Source of the DNA: Pseudomonas sp. F(2018) | GTDB taxonomy: Bacteria; Pseudomonadota; Gammaproteobacteria; Pseudomonadales; Pseudomonadaceae | NCBI RefSeq assembly: GCF_005508865.1 | Contig: NZ_SCOM01000002.1 | Coordinates: forward strand, 496,001-560,000 | Length of the DNA: 64,000 nucleotides | Reading direction: 5' to 3' | Part shown: piece after piece, positions 1-8,969 of the stretch | Position numbering within the stretch: position 1 is the stretch's first letter | Layout of the letters: every line of letters starts with the position of its first letter | Position numbers and translations under genes: made by a program | The notes under the pieces: generated by a model | The model's input: only the letters and a program-made list of their open reading frames with translations | The model's database searches: none | Told to the model about the DNA's origin: nothing

Positions 1-885
1 GCTTCTGGCTTCGCTGTCGCTGCTCGGGCGCAGTTCGCGCAGGCGTTGCAGGGCTAGGGCGCTGCCGGCCCAGGTGCGGTAGTCCTTGGCGGTGAAATCG
101 CTGCCGGCGTGGCTCTGCAGGTACTGGTTGACGTCCGCCGAGCTGACGCCGCGGCGCTCGCCGGCCTCGTCCAGGTACTGGAACAGCTGCTGGCCAGGCA
201 GCTCCATGCAGCGCCGTACCGCCCGGGCCAGGCGCGGGTGGGTGAGGCTGACGCGGTGCTCGACACCGCTCTTGCCGCGGAAGTGGAAGCGGATGGCGGC
301 GCCGGCCACCTCGACATGGCGATTGCGCAGGGTGGTGAGGCCGAAGGACTTGTTGTACCGCGCATACTGCGGGTTGCCGACGCGGATTAGGGTGGAGTCG
401 AGCAGGGCGACCACCGTGGCCATCACCTTGTCGCGGCCCAGATCGCGCAGGGCCAGATGCTCCTCCACCTGGCGCCGTAGGCCGGGCAGGGCGCGGCCGA
501 AGTCGAGCAGGCGCTCGTACTTGTTGCAGTCGCGCACCTCGCGCCAGCGCGGGTGGTAGCGGTACTGCTTGCGCCCGCGGGCGTCGCGGCCGACCGCCTG
601 CAGATGGCCGCGCGGGTCGGGGCAGATCCATACCTCGGTGTAGGCCGGCGGAATCGCCAGGGCGTTGATGCGCTTGATCTCGTCGGCGTCGCGGATGCGC
701 TCGCCGTCCACGTCGAAATAGGCGAAGTGGCCGCGCAGCTTGCGGCGGCTGATGCCGGCCTGGCGGTCATCGACATACACCAGGTCCGGCGGCAGCACGG
801 GGCACAGCGCGGTGCCGGTGTCTTCCCGCTCGTCGGCCGGCTGTGGGCGGGTGCCACTGGCCAGCGGCGGTGCCTGTTCGCTCAT
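1..885 (-). CDS. DNA topoisomerase IB (partial, C-terminus outside window)
   Basis: Poxvirus-like type IB topoisomerase that relaxes supercoils through a 3'-phosphotyrosine intermediate. The frame is open from the ATG at 885 to the window edge, giving 295 residues. The N-terminal domain (PPDLVYVDD..ISRRKLRG, then ALAIPPAYTEVWICPDPRGHLQ) is typical. In the catalytic domain I see the LIRVGN arginine motif, FHFRGKSG with the family's catalytic lysine, and SDFTAKDYRTW with the second arginine. The histidine and the nucleophilic tyrosine lie in the missing last few dozen residues, so integrity cannot be judged. Its ATG overlaps the TGA of the upstream DUF421 gene as ATGA, implying translational coupling. 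Confidence 0.93.
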   Translation of the reverse strand, partial: MSEQAPPLASGTRPQPADEREDTGTALCPVLPPDLVYVDDRQAGISRRKLRGHFAYFDVDGERIRDADEIKRINALAIPPAYTEVWICPDPRGHLQAVGRDARGRKQYRYHPRWREVRDCNKYERLLDFGRALPGLRRQVEEHLALRDLGRDKVMATVVALLDSTLIRVGNPQYARYNKSFGLTTLRNRHVEVAGAAIRFHFRGKSGVEHRVSLTHPRLARAVRRCMELPGQQLFQYLDEAGERRGVSSADVNQYLQSHAGSDFTAKDYRTWAGSALALQRLRELRPSSDSEARS

Positions 886-1574
886 CGCTCGCGCTTCCAG
901 TCCAGGGCCTGGTTCCACAGCTCGCCGCCGCAGCGGGCGCAGGTGGCGTCATGTTTGGCCTGCAGCGGCTGCGGATTGCCACAGCGGTTGCAGGCGTACA
1001 GCCCGTCGGCAGGGATGTGCTGGTAGGTCGGATTGAGCTCTTCCGGCAGCACCGACAGGCCGCTGTGGGTCTCCTCGGCGGGGAAGCAGTACAGGCTGAG
1101 ATCGCCATCGACCTCGAGGATGCCCAGGCGCACCTGGCCCAGGTGCTGTACGCCGGCGCGGCGCAGCTCCATGTGGAATTCGTCGCTGGAGATGTTCTGC
1201 GCCTCCAGGGCGCCGAGCTCGTACAGGCCGTCGCGAATGATCACCACCGGCTTGCCCTCGACCCAGTTGCCGAAGCGCGGGCTGCGCTTCATCAGGCGGG
1301 TGGTCAGGCTGTAGAGCACCAGCAGGGTGATGAACACCATGGCGACCGGCAGCAGCGGTACGTCGTGGTAGAACGACATGTCGCCGGCGGCCGAGCCGAG
1401 GGTGAGGATCACCACCAGCTCGAACAGCGACAGCTGACGCACGCCGCGCCGTCCGGAGACCTTAAGGAAGATGAACACGGCCGCGTAGGCCAGGCAGGCC
1501 CGCAGCGCCACCTCGCCAAGGAAGGCCACGGGAAAATCATCGAGCAGCATGCGCTGCCAGTCGAAAGCTTCCAT
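882..1574 (-). CDS. DUF421 (YetF-like) membrane protein with C-terminal zinc ribbon
   Basis: Predicted inner-membrane protein of 230 residues. Three hydrophobic segments near the N-terminus (LRACLAYAAVFIFLKV, LFELVVILTLGSAAGDM, LLPVAMVFITLLVLYSL) are followed by the soluble DUF421 domain (KPVVIIRDG, NISSDEFHMELR). The last 35 residues hold two CxxC knuckles, CNRC and CARC, a likely zinc ribbon that is not part of classic YetF. I chose the ATG at 1574 because AGGAGGT stands just upstream; a longer frame to 1640 lacks a comparable site. It lies between a small DUF1652-like gene and the topoisomerase and overlaps the latter by 4 bp. The function is unknown. Confidence 0.85.
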   Translation of the reverse strand: MEAFDWQRMLLDDFPVAFLGEVALRACLAYAAVFIFLKVSGRRGVRQLSLFELVVILTLGSAAGDMSFYHDVPLLPVAMVFITLLVLYSLTTRLMKRSPRFGNWVEGKPVVIIRDGLYELGALEAQNISSDEFHMELRRAGVQHLGQVRLGILEVDGDLSLYCFPAEETHSGLSVLPEELNPTYQHIPADGLYACNRCGNPQPLQAKHDATCARCGGELWNQALDWKRER

Positions 1575-1584
1575 GCGCACCTCC

Positions 1585-1869
1585 TCAACCGATCTGCGGA
1601 TTGCTCCAGGGCATGGACCAGGGCGCCAGCTCGTAGCCATCCTTGCTCAGCTCCAGGCGTGCCAGTTCGACCAGGCCGGCCAGGCGCGCCGGGTCGCCAT
1701 ACTGGGAGCGCGCCACATGCGCCTGGGACAGCAGCTCGACGTCGCTGTCATCGAATACGCGGAAGGAGAAGCTGGCGTCTTCGCTGTCCGCCCGGGTTTC
1801 GCAGGCATGCGGCAGGAAGGCCTGTTCGACGATGTGCAGTGCCTCTTCGAGGCTCAGGGCGGTGCTCAT
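1585..1869 (-). CDS. Small conserved protein, DUF1652-like (paralogue 1)
   Basis: 94-residue soluble protein without signal peptide or membrane segment. It aligns along its length with the next gene upstream (2001-2267): both have EAL-IV/A-..AF.P..C at the start, an RVFD/AVID-like strand in the middle, LSQA-..-R-YADPA/YGDPA, and end with a GY-L-PWSMP signature. The pattern resembles DUF1652, a Pseudomonas family of unknown function, but I am not certain of that assignment. The ATG at 1869 is preceded by GGAGGCG. It starts 11 bp upstream of the DUF421 ribosome binding region, so the three genes to the topoisomerase probably form one transcript. Confidence 0.75.
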   Translation of the reverse strand: MSTALSLEEALHIVEQAFLPHACETRADSEDASFSFRVFDDSDVELLSQAHVARSQYGDPARLAGLVELARLELSKDGYELAPWSMPWSNPQIG

Positions 1870-1937
1870 GCGGCGCCTCCGTCTGTGGCTGTTAGTGAGT
1901 AGACGGGGCGGCAGGCGTTAGGTTCGTACAGAAAAGC

Positions 1938-1974
1938 GAAGCCCCCTGGGCCGCAGGGCGCAGGGGGCTTCTTT
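1938..1974. terminator. Bidirectional rho-independent terminator
   Basis: A perfect 11-bp inverted repeat (GAAGCCCCCTG / CAGGGGGCTTC) is followed by TTTT on the plus strand and by GCTTTTC on the minus strand. It lies just downstream of the minus-strand gene ending at 2001, so it should end that transcript and separate it from the next small paralogue. Confidence 0.7.
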
Positions 1975-2000
1975 TGGCGGCAGGCCGGGGGAGCGGAGTG

Positions 2001-2267
2001 TTACTCGGGCATGCTCCAGGGATCGAGCGAATAGCCCTGACGGCTGATCTGCTCGCGGGACTGGGCCAGGGCGTCGGCCAGCTGCGCCGGGTCGGCGTAG
2101 GTGCGGCTGTCCAGCTGGGCCTGGCTCAGGCGGCGGTTGGTGCGGTCGATCACCGCCAGGGTGATCACGCCGGTACCGTCCTGCGGTTGCCAGGCGACGC
2201 ACTGGAACGGCTGGAAGGCGCGGCCGGCGATCAGAAGAGCTTCGTTGACGCGGAGCGAGGTGTTCAT
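2001..2267 (-). CDS. Small conserved protein, DUF1652-like (paralogue 2)
   Basis: 88-residue soluble protein, paralogous to the gene at 1585-1869. Shared features are an N-terminal helix (NEALLIAGRAFQPFQC), a beta segment (GVITLAVIDRTNRRLSQAQ), R-YADPAQLADAL and the final GYSLDPWSMP. The ATG at 2267 has GGAGAAC at a good distance; a longer frame reaches 2402, but its extra residues have no counterpart in the paralogue. A strong terminator separates it from paralogue 1, so the pair, although tandem, is probably transcribed independently. The function is unknown. Confidence 0.72.
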   Translation of the reverse strand: MNTSLRVNEALLIAGRAFQPFQCVAWQPQDGTGVITLAVIDRTNRRLSQAQLDSRTYADPAQLADALAQSREQISRQGYSLDPWSMPE

Positions 2268-2507
2268 GGGTCTGTTCTCCAAGGATGCCCAATGTGCGAT
2301 CTGGCCAGCGAAAGCACGTATTGCCGCGGCCTGTGAACTGTTGATGGCGAAACCTGACCTTGGAGTCACATCCTGTCGTAAAAACATAGAAATATGTCGC
2401 ATGTTGGCGTTTTTCGGGGCTTTGCGCCCTATAGAGCGCTTTGAGGAGGCGCCGCTGCGCTGGTTATCCTAGGTTGCAACGCGGCCCACCACACAAGGAG
2501 TGACACC

Positions 2508-2690
2508 ATGCTCTACAGCCTTATCTCGCTGATCATCTTCGCCCTGGATATCTGGGCGATCATCAATGTGGTGAGGAGCCAGGCCGATACCCTGAAGAAG
2601 GTGCTCTGGGTGGCCCTGATCGCGCTGCTGCCGGTGCTCGGCCTGATCATCTGGGCCGTGGCCGGTCCGCGCGGCAACATGAAGTTCTAG
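2508..2690 (+). CDS. PLDc_N-type small membrane protein
   Basis: 60-residue protein made of two hydrophobic helices (about residues 4-22 and 31-53) joined by a short polar loop ([12 protein letters not shown]) and ending GPRGNMKF. The pattern is that of the PLDc_N family, which occurs alone in many proteobacteria as well as at the N-terminus of cardiolipin synthases. AAGGAG lies 7 bp before the ATG. It is probably an inner-membrane protein; no enzymatic domain is present. It is transcribed towards speE, 118 bp away, and is likely a separate unit. Confidence 0.8.
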   Translation: MLYSLISLIIFALDIWAIINVVRSQADTLKKVLWVALIALLPVLGLIIWAVAGPRGNMKF

Positions 2691-2808
2691 TCACACATCC
2701 TGTTGCCTCGCCCGGCTGGAGCCGCCGGGCGTATCTCCTTACAATGCGCGCCTTCTTCATGGGCGGGCCTGGTCCGTCCGAATCCACCAGCGACGACGGG
2801 GGGCACCC

Positions 2809-3669
<861 letters not shown>

Positions 3670-3687
3670 GGTGATGGGTGGATGAAC

Positions 3688-3711
3688 AAGCCGGCGAATG
3701 CCGGCTTTTTC
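3688..3711. terminator. Terminator downstream of speE
   Basis: An 8-bp inverted repeat (AAGCCGGC / GCCGGCTT) with a GAAT loop is followed by further T residues. It lies between the converging speE and solute-binding protein genes and can serve both strands. Confidence 0.75.
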
Positions 3712-3737
3712 GTTTCTGTCGGGGCTGAGCGAAGGGG

Positions 3738-4538
3738 CTAACGGCTCAGATAGCGCTGGCGCAGCTCTGCTTCGCGTTGCTGGCGCTGCTCGCCGATGGC
3801 CTGCCAGAGCCGCTCGGCGCGCTCGGGGTGGGCGGCGTAGAACTGATGCGAGAGCGGCAGGTACCAGTGGGCCTGCACCAGGGGCGTCGGCAGTTGCACC
3901 AGTTGCCCCCGCAGGCCCTCGCGCTTGATCAGGGCCAGGCCCAGCTCGGTCTCCAGCACATAGCCGTCCAGGCGTCCCGCCACCACCAGCTTGAGCGCGG
4001 TGGCCGGCGTCAGCGATTCATTGGCCAGCACGCCCAGGCTCTGCAGATACTGGCTGACCGCGTAGCCCAGCGGTGCGCCGACGCCATGGGTGATGCCCTG
4101 AAAACGCTGGCCGTCCCACTGCAGCGCGCTGTCGGGCCGCACGATAATCCGGTAGTCGGCCGGCCACAGGCTGCGGCTGGGGTCGACGGGAGTCTGGCCA
4201 TCGACGGAGCGCCCCGGAAAGCGTCCCCAGGCATCGCGATCGGCCCACCAGACGGCGACGAACACGCCATCGCTGGCTCCCTGGCGCACCTCGTGGACGC
4301 AACGCTTCCAGGGCTGGCGATGCAGCACCAGCTGCAGCTGCGCAGTGCGCGCCGCCTGTTCGATCAGCTCCACCACCAGGCCGGGATGCTCCGCCGCCAA
4401 CCCGGGCGGGGCGCTGGTGTAGGGCGACAGGTCCTGACTCTCGTAACACAGCCTGAGCTGCGGCCAGTCCTCGGCGTGCGCCGCAGAAACCAGCAGGCCA
4501 CTCAGCAATGGCAGAACCCACAGGCGCCGACCAGGCAT
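3738..4538 (-). CDS. Periplasmic solute-binding protein, family 3-like
   Basis: 266-residue exported protein. A signal peptide is plain (RRLWVLPLLSGLLVSAAHA, cleavage near residue 22). The mature part resembles type 3 extracellular solute-binding proteins: LRLCYESQDLSPY strand, VELIEQAARTAQLQLVLHRQPWKRC, a region describing a ligand pocket (GVFVAVWWADRD), and a C-terminal lobe (YVLETELGLALIKREGLRGQ). No permease or ATPase gene is adjacent, so this may be an orphan binding protein or a sensor-like relative rather than part of an ABC importer. The ATG at 4538 has GAGG upstream; the frame runs further upstream but without signal-peptide logic. Confidence 0.8.
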   Translation of the reverse strand: MPGRRLWVLPLLSGLLVSAAHAEDWPQLRLCYESQDLSPYTSAPPGLAAEHPGLVVELIEQAARTAQLQLVLHRQPWKRCVHEVRQGASDGVFVAVWWADRDAWGRFPGRSVDGQTPVDPSRSLWPADYRIIVRPDSALQWDGQRFQGITHGVGAPLGYAVSQYLQSLGVLANESLTPATALKLVVAGRLDGYVLETELGLALIKREGLRGQLVQLPTPLVQAHWYLPLSHQFYAAHPERAERLWQAIGEQRQQREAELRQRYLSR

Positions 4539-4601
4539 GGTTCGACCCTCTTTCCCCGATGCGCTAAGCATGGTCGGCCGTACAGGCGCCGTCCAGAAGC
4601 G

Positions 4602-4625
4602 CAAAAGCCGGCAGATGCCGGCTTT
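4602..4625 (-). terminator. Terminator of the exported hydrolase gene
   Basis: The inverted repeat AAAGCCGGC / GCCGGCTTT, with an ATCT loop on the minus strand, is followed there by TTGCG. It lies 60 bp downstream of the stop of the hydrolase at 4685-5692. Confidence 0.6.
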
Positions 4626-4684
4626 CTTCACGCGGTCGTTGCCGCCCGATGGGCCGGCCGGCAGCGAGGTGGCGATAGCACCCT

Positions 4685-5692
4685 TTACATGGTGATCAGG
4701 CCTTTCAGCAGCGCCTGGTGGAAGCGCTCCGGCGCCTCGACCTGCGGCGAATGGCCGAGCTCGGGGAACTCCACCAGCGTGCCGTTCGGCAATGCGGCGG
4801 CGGCCTTGCGACCCAGCTGCGGGTAGTTGCCCAGGCGCTCGGCGACTACCTTGGGCGCGCGATTGGCGCCGGGCGCGGTGCGGTCCTTGCCACCGATCAG
4901 CAGCAGGGTCGGCGCCTGGATACGGCCGAACTCGTGGATCACCGGCTGGCTGAACAGCATCTCGGCGGTCTGCGCCTGGTTCCAGGCGACGATCTCGCGG
5001 CCCTTGCCCTGGTACAGGCCGACCTGCATGTCCACCCAGCGGTCGTATTCCGGCTGCCACTGGCCGTTGTAGTAGAAGCGCAGCTGGTAGTTCTTGATGC
5101 TCTCGAAGCTGGCCTTCAGCTCGCCCTGGTTGAGCTGGTCGATGCTGGCGTAGGGCACGCCCTCGGCCTGCCAGTCCTCCAGGCCGATAGGGTTGACCAG
5201 TACCAGCTGCTCCACCGTCTGCGGGTGATTGATGGTGAAGCGGGCGGCGAGCATGCCGCCCATGGAGTGGCCGATCACCGTGGCCTTGGCCACGCCGAGC
5301 TGGTCCAGCAGGGCCTGGGTATTCAGCGCCAGCTGGTTGAAGCTGAACTGATAGCCGCGCGGTTTGCTGGAGGCGCAGAAGCCCACCTGGTCCGGCGCGA
5401 TCACCCGGTAGCCCCTATCGCTCAGGGTCTTGATCGTCTGCTCCCAGGTGGCGCCGCAGAAGTTCTTGCCGTGCAGCAGCACCGCGGTATGGCCGTTGGC
5501 CTGGCCCGTGGCGGCGACATCCATGTAGGCCATGGACAGGTTCTGGCCCTGGGACTGGAAGTTGAAGCGCTGCTGCGGATGGGGATAGTCGAAGCCTTCC
5601 AGCTGTTCGCCGTAGCTCGGCGTGGCGGCATGGAGGGCGGTGCTGCCGGCCAGCAGGGAGGCGCACAGCAGGGTGGAATTTATCCTGGGCAT
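4685..5692 (-). CDS. Exported alpha/beta hydrolase
   Basis: 335-residue serine hydrolase with an N-terminal signal peptide (residues 1-22, ending ALHA). Alpha/beta-hydrolase landmarks are HGKNFCG (residues 74-80, oxyanion hole), the nucleophile elbow GHSMGG with S143, GGKDRTAP (acid) and ELGHSPQ (histidine). The family covers esterases, lipase-like enzymes and haloalkane-type hydrolases; the native substrate cannot be told. The signal peptide puts it in the periplasm. The ATG has only a weak AGGA upstream. It is monocistronic by appearance, with its own terminator. Confidence 0.85.
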   Translation of the reverse strand: MPRINSTLLCASLLAGSTALHAATPSYGEQLEGFDYPHPQQRFNFQSQGQNLSMAYMDVAATGQANGHTAVLLHGKNFCGATWEQTIKTLSDRGYRVIAPDQVGFCASSKPRGYQFSFNQLALNTQALLDQLGVAKATVIGHSMGGMLAARFTINHPQTVEQLVLVNPIGLEDWQAEGVPYASIDQLNQGELKASFESIKNYQLRFYYNGQWQPEYDRWVDMQVGLYQGKGREIVAWNQAQTAEMLFSQPVIHEFGRIQAPTLLLIGGKDRTAPGANRAPKVVAERLGNYPQLGRKAAAALPNGTLVEFPELGHSPQVEAPERFHQALLKGLITM

Positions 5693-5810
5693 GGGAAGAG
5701 TCCTGGCGATGGAAAACGCGGCATTTTTAGGACAGTTCCCCGCCGTCGAGAAAGCCTCGCACTGTGCCCGGATGTTTCCGCCCAGTCCCGATCTAGACCA
5801 CCGCAGGCGC

Positions 5811-6302
5811 CTATCTGGCGCAGCGCGGTGCGGCGGGCGTGAGCCGTATGGCCAGATGGCCGAGGTAGAAGAAGGTCTCGTAGGCCAGCGATTCGGCCTT
5901 GCTGTTCCAGCTGCGATAGCGGCTGGTGGGCGTCGGTGCGGCGTAGGCGGTGATGCCGATGTCGCGGGCCAGCGTCATCGCCCGCTTCATGTGCAGGGGA
6001 TCGCTGACGATCAGCGCGTTGCCGAGCCCGTGCTGTTTCATCAGCGCGCAGGCCTGGGCCAGGTTCTCGGCGGTGACGGTGGAGACCGCCTCGGTCAGCA
6101 TGCGCTGGGCCGGAACCCCGGCGGCGAGGGCGTACTGGTGGGCCACCGCGGATTCGGCATGCGCATCTGCCATGCCAATACCGCCGGTGAGGATCAGGTA
6201 GTCCGCCGCCTGAGTCCGGAGCAGATGGATGCCGTGCTTGATCCGCTCCTCGAACACCGGCGACGGCCGGTTCTGCCACACGGCGGCACCCAGCACGATC
6301 AC
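5811..6302 (-). CDS. YdcF/ElyC-type DUF218 protein (5' end uncertain)
   Basis: DUF218 domain protein: VDAVIVLGAAVWQNRPSPVFEERI, DYLILTGGIG, ESAVAHQYAL..GVPAQRML.EAVSTVTAENL and LIVSDPLHMKRAM are the family signature. Homologues such as ElyC and SanA act in envelope or peptidoglycan precursor metabolism and carry an N-terminal membrane helix. The first usual start here is the GTG at 6302, which would delete that helix. The frame stays open upstream through a clear hydrophobic stretch (LSLTLLALLSGAIAAAAL), but I find no ATG, GTG or TTG there. Either an unusual codon such as CTG near 6425-6431 is used, overlapping the upstream chemoreceptor stop, or the gene lost its start. Confidence 0.75.
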   Translation of the reverse strand: MIVLGAAVWQNRPSPVFEERIKHGIHLLRTQAADYLILTGGIGMADAHAESAVAHQYALAAGVPAQRMLTEAVSTVTAENLAQACALMKQHGLGNALIVSDPLHMKRAMTLARDIGITAYAAPTPTSRYRSWNSKAESLAYETFFYLGHLAIRLTPAAPRCAR

Positions 6303-6427
6303 CGCATCGACCCTGGCGGGCGCCGGCTCGCCAGCGTAGCGGGCGATCTGCAGCGCGGCTGCGGCGATTGCGCCGCTCAGCAGCGCCAGCAGGGTCAGGC
6401 TCAGCCGTCTGGAGATGTGCCGCAGGC

Positions 6428-7870
6428 TCAGCGCTGTTCCACCCGTTGATGCAGCTGCTGTGACAGCTGTTCCAGATGCTCGCCCAGGCTGACCAGCGAC
6501 TCCTGGGCGCTGAGCAGCTCGGCGCTGGCGGCGCGCTGGCGCTGGCTGGCCTCGCGTTGCGCGGCGCTGTGGTCGCGTACCTGGATCAACTGATGATGGG
6601 CCTGATCCAGCGCCTGGCTATGTTCGAGGATGGCGCCGGAGAGGTTGGCAGTGAGGCTGGCGTTCTCGGCCAGGGCCTCGCCCACGTCGCTGACCTGCTC
6701 GGCGCCGGTGTTGACGATCTGCTCGGACTGGCCGAGCACGCTCTGCACCGTGTCGGCGGTCTGGTTGCTGCGCTGGGACAGCGAGCGCACCTCGTCGGCG
6801 ACCACGGCGAAGCCGCGCCCGTGCTGGCCGGCGCGAGCCGCCTCGATGGCGGCGTTGAGCGCCAGCAGGTTGGTCTGCTGAGCGATGGCGCTGATCATCT
6901 GCATGGATTCGGCGATGCGCTGGTTGCTCGCCTGGATCGCCTGCATGCTGTCCTGGGCCTGCTGCATGCGGGTGGCGCAGGCGTTGACCTGGCCGCTGCT
7001 GTGCTGGGTGTCCTGGCTCAGCTGCTGCATGTGCGCGGTGCTCTGCGCCAGGCTGGCGAGCACTTCATGCACGGCCAGGTCGAGCTGGTGCATGGCGTCC
7101 GCCTGCTGCTGCACATCGCCATCGATGCTCTGGCAGCGCTGGCGCATGTTGTCGAGGGTGCGGTAGAGCTGCTGCGACAGCTGGCGCAGGTCGCCGGCGC
7201 TGTGGCGCACCTCGTCGAGCAGGCTGGCCAGTTGCTGGCTGCCGGCGGTGGCGGCCTTACCGACCCGCTCGGCTTCTTCCAGGTGCTGCTGGGCGCCGTC
7301 CAGCGCCTGCTGGCGCACCCGCGCGCTGTACCACTGGGCCAGCCACATGGTGATCACCGGCAGCAGGAAGCCCGAATATTCGTTGACCATGGCGTCGCGC
7401 GCGCTCAGCTCGAACTGCGGCAGGGCGGCGCCGGAGCGGTCCAGACGGATCAGCCAGAACACGAAGACCAGCTGCAGCAGGCCCCAGAATGCCGCGCTGC
7501 GCCCACCCAGCAGCAGGTAGGCGAAGCCGATCACCACCAGCGGCCAGAAGATGTGCGCGGAGTGCAGGCCGCCGAGCTGGTAGATGAGGATCATCGCGTA
7601 GCTGCTGATCAGCGCCATGGCGAAATTGGCCACCGCACGGGCCGGCAGCCACGCCTGGCGCAGCATCAGCAGGGCCAGCGGCATGCCGATGATCAGCAGC
7701 AGCGAGCCCTGCACCAGGGCGTCGTTGCCCAGGCGAGCCCACTTGATGCCGCTGTACAGGCCGATGGTGAGGCCGCACAGGCTGAAGAAGGCGAGCATCC
7801 TGCTCAGCAGCTGGTCGCTGGGGGCCAGTTCGGTCTGCGGCATGAGGGTGGTTAACAGCCCTTGTTGCAT
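6428..7870 (-). CDS. Methyl-accepting chemotaxis protein with a multi-helix membrane sensor
   Basis: 480-residue chemoreceptor. The first ~190 residues contain about six hydrophobic helices ([48 protein letters not shown] and others) with hardly any periplasmic loop, so the signal is probably sensed in or at the membrane. The cytoplasmic part has the highly conserved hairpin tip ([18 protein letters not shown], then [18 protein letters not shown]), which contacts CheA and CheW. There is no CheR-binding pentapeptide at the C-terminus (VEQR). The ATG at 7870 is chosen for its GGAG; a longer frame to 7903 lacks one. Confidence 0.9.
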   Translation of the reverse strand: MQQGLLTTLMPQTELAPSDQLLSRMLAFFSLCGLTIGLYSGIKWARLGNDALVQGSLLLIIGMPLALLMLRQAWLPARAVANFAMALISSYAMILIYQLGGLHSAHIFWPLVVIGFAYLLLGGRSAAFWGLLQLVFVFWLIRLDRSGAALPQFELSARDAMVNEYSGFLLPVITMWLAQWYSARVRQQALDGAQQHLEEAERVGKAATAGSQQLASLLDEVRHSAGDLRQLSQQLYRTLDNMRQRCQSIDGDVQQQADAMHQLDLAVHEVLASLAQSTAHMQQLSQDTQHSSGQVNACATRMQQAQDSMQAIQASNQRIAESMQMISAIAQQTNLLALNAAIEAARAGQHGRGFAVVADEVRSLSQRSNQTADTVQSVLGQSEQIVNTGAEQVSDVGEALAENASLTANLSGAILEHSQALDQAHHQLIQVRDHSAAQREASQRQRAASAELLSAQESLVSLGEHLEQLSQQLHQRVEQR

Positions 7871-8062
7871 GGGAGGCTCCGTTCTTGTTCGTTGTAGCCG
7901 CACATATCGGCGATATGGCGCTTCGGCTTTAGCCGGAGAGAGTCGAATGATGGCACTTGGCCGTGTGCGGCAGATTACTCAGCCAAAAGGATGACGTCGC
8001 ACATTTGACGACAAAGCAGCCAATACGGCCGTTTCGTCGCCCATAAAGGCGAGAAAACCGCC

Positions 8063-8413
8063 TTATTCCGACCAGACGGCGTATTCGTTGCCGCTGGGGT
8101 CGGCGAAGTGGAAGCGGCGGCCACCGGGGAAGGCGAACACCGGCTTGAGGATGTGCCCGCCTGCTGCCTCCACTGCATTCTGCGTGGCGTTGAGGTCGGC
8201 GCTGTACAGCACGAGCAGCGGGCAGCCCCGGTCGCTGGCGAAATCCAGCGCCGCGCGGAAGAAGCCGCCATCGATACCGGCGCCGACAAAGCAGCTGTAG
8301 TCGGGGCCGTAGTCGACGAAGCTCCAGCCGAATACTTGTGAGAAGAAGGCCTTGCTCGCCTCGGGCTCGCGGCAGGGAATTTCCAGATAGTTGATGGTGT
8401 GGTGCTGGTGCAT
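8063..8413 (-). CDS. VOC family protein (glyoxalase/bleomycin resistance fold)
   Basis: 116-residue vicinal-oxygen-chelate protein: HHTINYLEIPCREPEASKAFFSQVFGW at the N-terminus, PLLVLYSADLNATQNAVEAAGGHILKP in the middle and FHFADPSGNEYAVWSE at the end match the two beta-alpha-beta-beta-beta modules. H5, H-F/E positions could bind metal, but the activity cannot be inferred. GAGGAA sits 6 bp before the ATG, inside the end of the preceding gene, whose stop is 3 bp away, so the two are co-transcribed. Confidence 0.85.
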   Translation of the reverse strand: MHQHHTINYLEIPCREPEASKAFFSQVFGWSFVDYGPDYSCFVGAGIDGGFFRAALDFASDRGCPLLVLYSADLNATQNAVEAAGGHILKPVFAFPGGRRFHFADPSGNEYAVWSE

Positions 8414-8416
8414 GGC

Positions 8417-8854
8417 TTATTCCTCGCAATCCTGCAGTTCGGCCTGGCCTCGGTCCTGGACGGCGTCAAGGCGAGCGAGATCGGATACGTCCATGGCACG
8501 GGCATCGACCTTGTACTCGGAGACCAGGATGCGCGCGGTGCCGGCGATCACGCATTTGCCAGCCGGCAGTTCCGCCGGTACGCCGAGCTGGGCGAAGGCC
8601 TGTGCCTGGTTGGCGAAGCAGAACCAGGGCAGGCGGGCGTCGTCCTGGTCGCGGGGAATGGCGGCCGCGCTCGGGCCCTGGGGAAAGAAGCACAGCTGCG
8701 AGTTGATTTCGTCGTGGGGGCGGTAACTGTATTCGCCGCTCAGGGCGAGCTGGCCGCGATAGGAGCGCTGCTCGCCGTCACGGTGATCCAGTTGCAGGCC
8801 GTTGGCCTGGACGAGGGCGGGGGAGAGGGCGGCGAGGATGAGGAGGGTGCGCAT
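8417..8854 (-). CDS. Hypothetical exported protein
   Basis: 145-residue protein with a short signal peptide (MRTLLILAALSPALVQA). The mature part has four cysteines (LCFF, WFCFA, GKCVIAG, LQDCEE), which could form two disulfides in the periplasm, and no recognisable domain. Similar sequences are known to me only as hypothetical proteins of Pseudomonas. It directly precedes and is coupled to the VOC gene and follows DUF2950 by 115 bp. Confidence 0.65.
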   Translation of the reverse strand: MRTLLILAALSPALVQANGLQLDHRDGEQRSYRGQLALSGEYSYRPHDEINSQLCFFPQGPSAAAIPRDQDDARLPWFCFANQAQAFAQLGVPAELPAGKCVIAGTARILVSEYKVDARAMDVSDLARLDAVQDRGQAELQDCEE

Positions 8855-8969
8855 GCAAATCGTCCTGATCGAGGGCGCTGGCGCGCCGGGTCCATTGGGG
8901 TGCGGCAGAACCTAGCAGGCATCGCCGCGGATGTCTGCCACCCCGATGGATTTCAGGAGCCTGGTCGGG

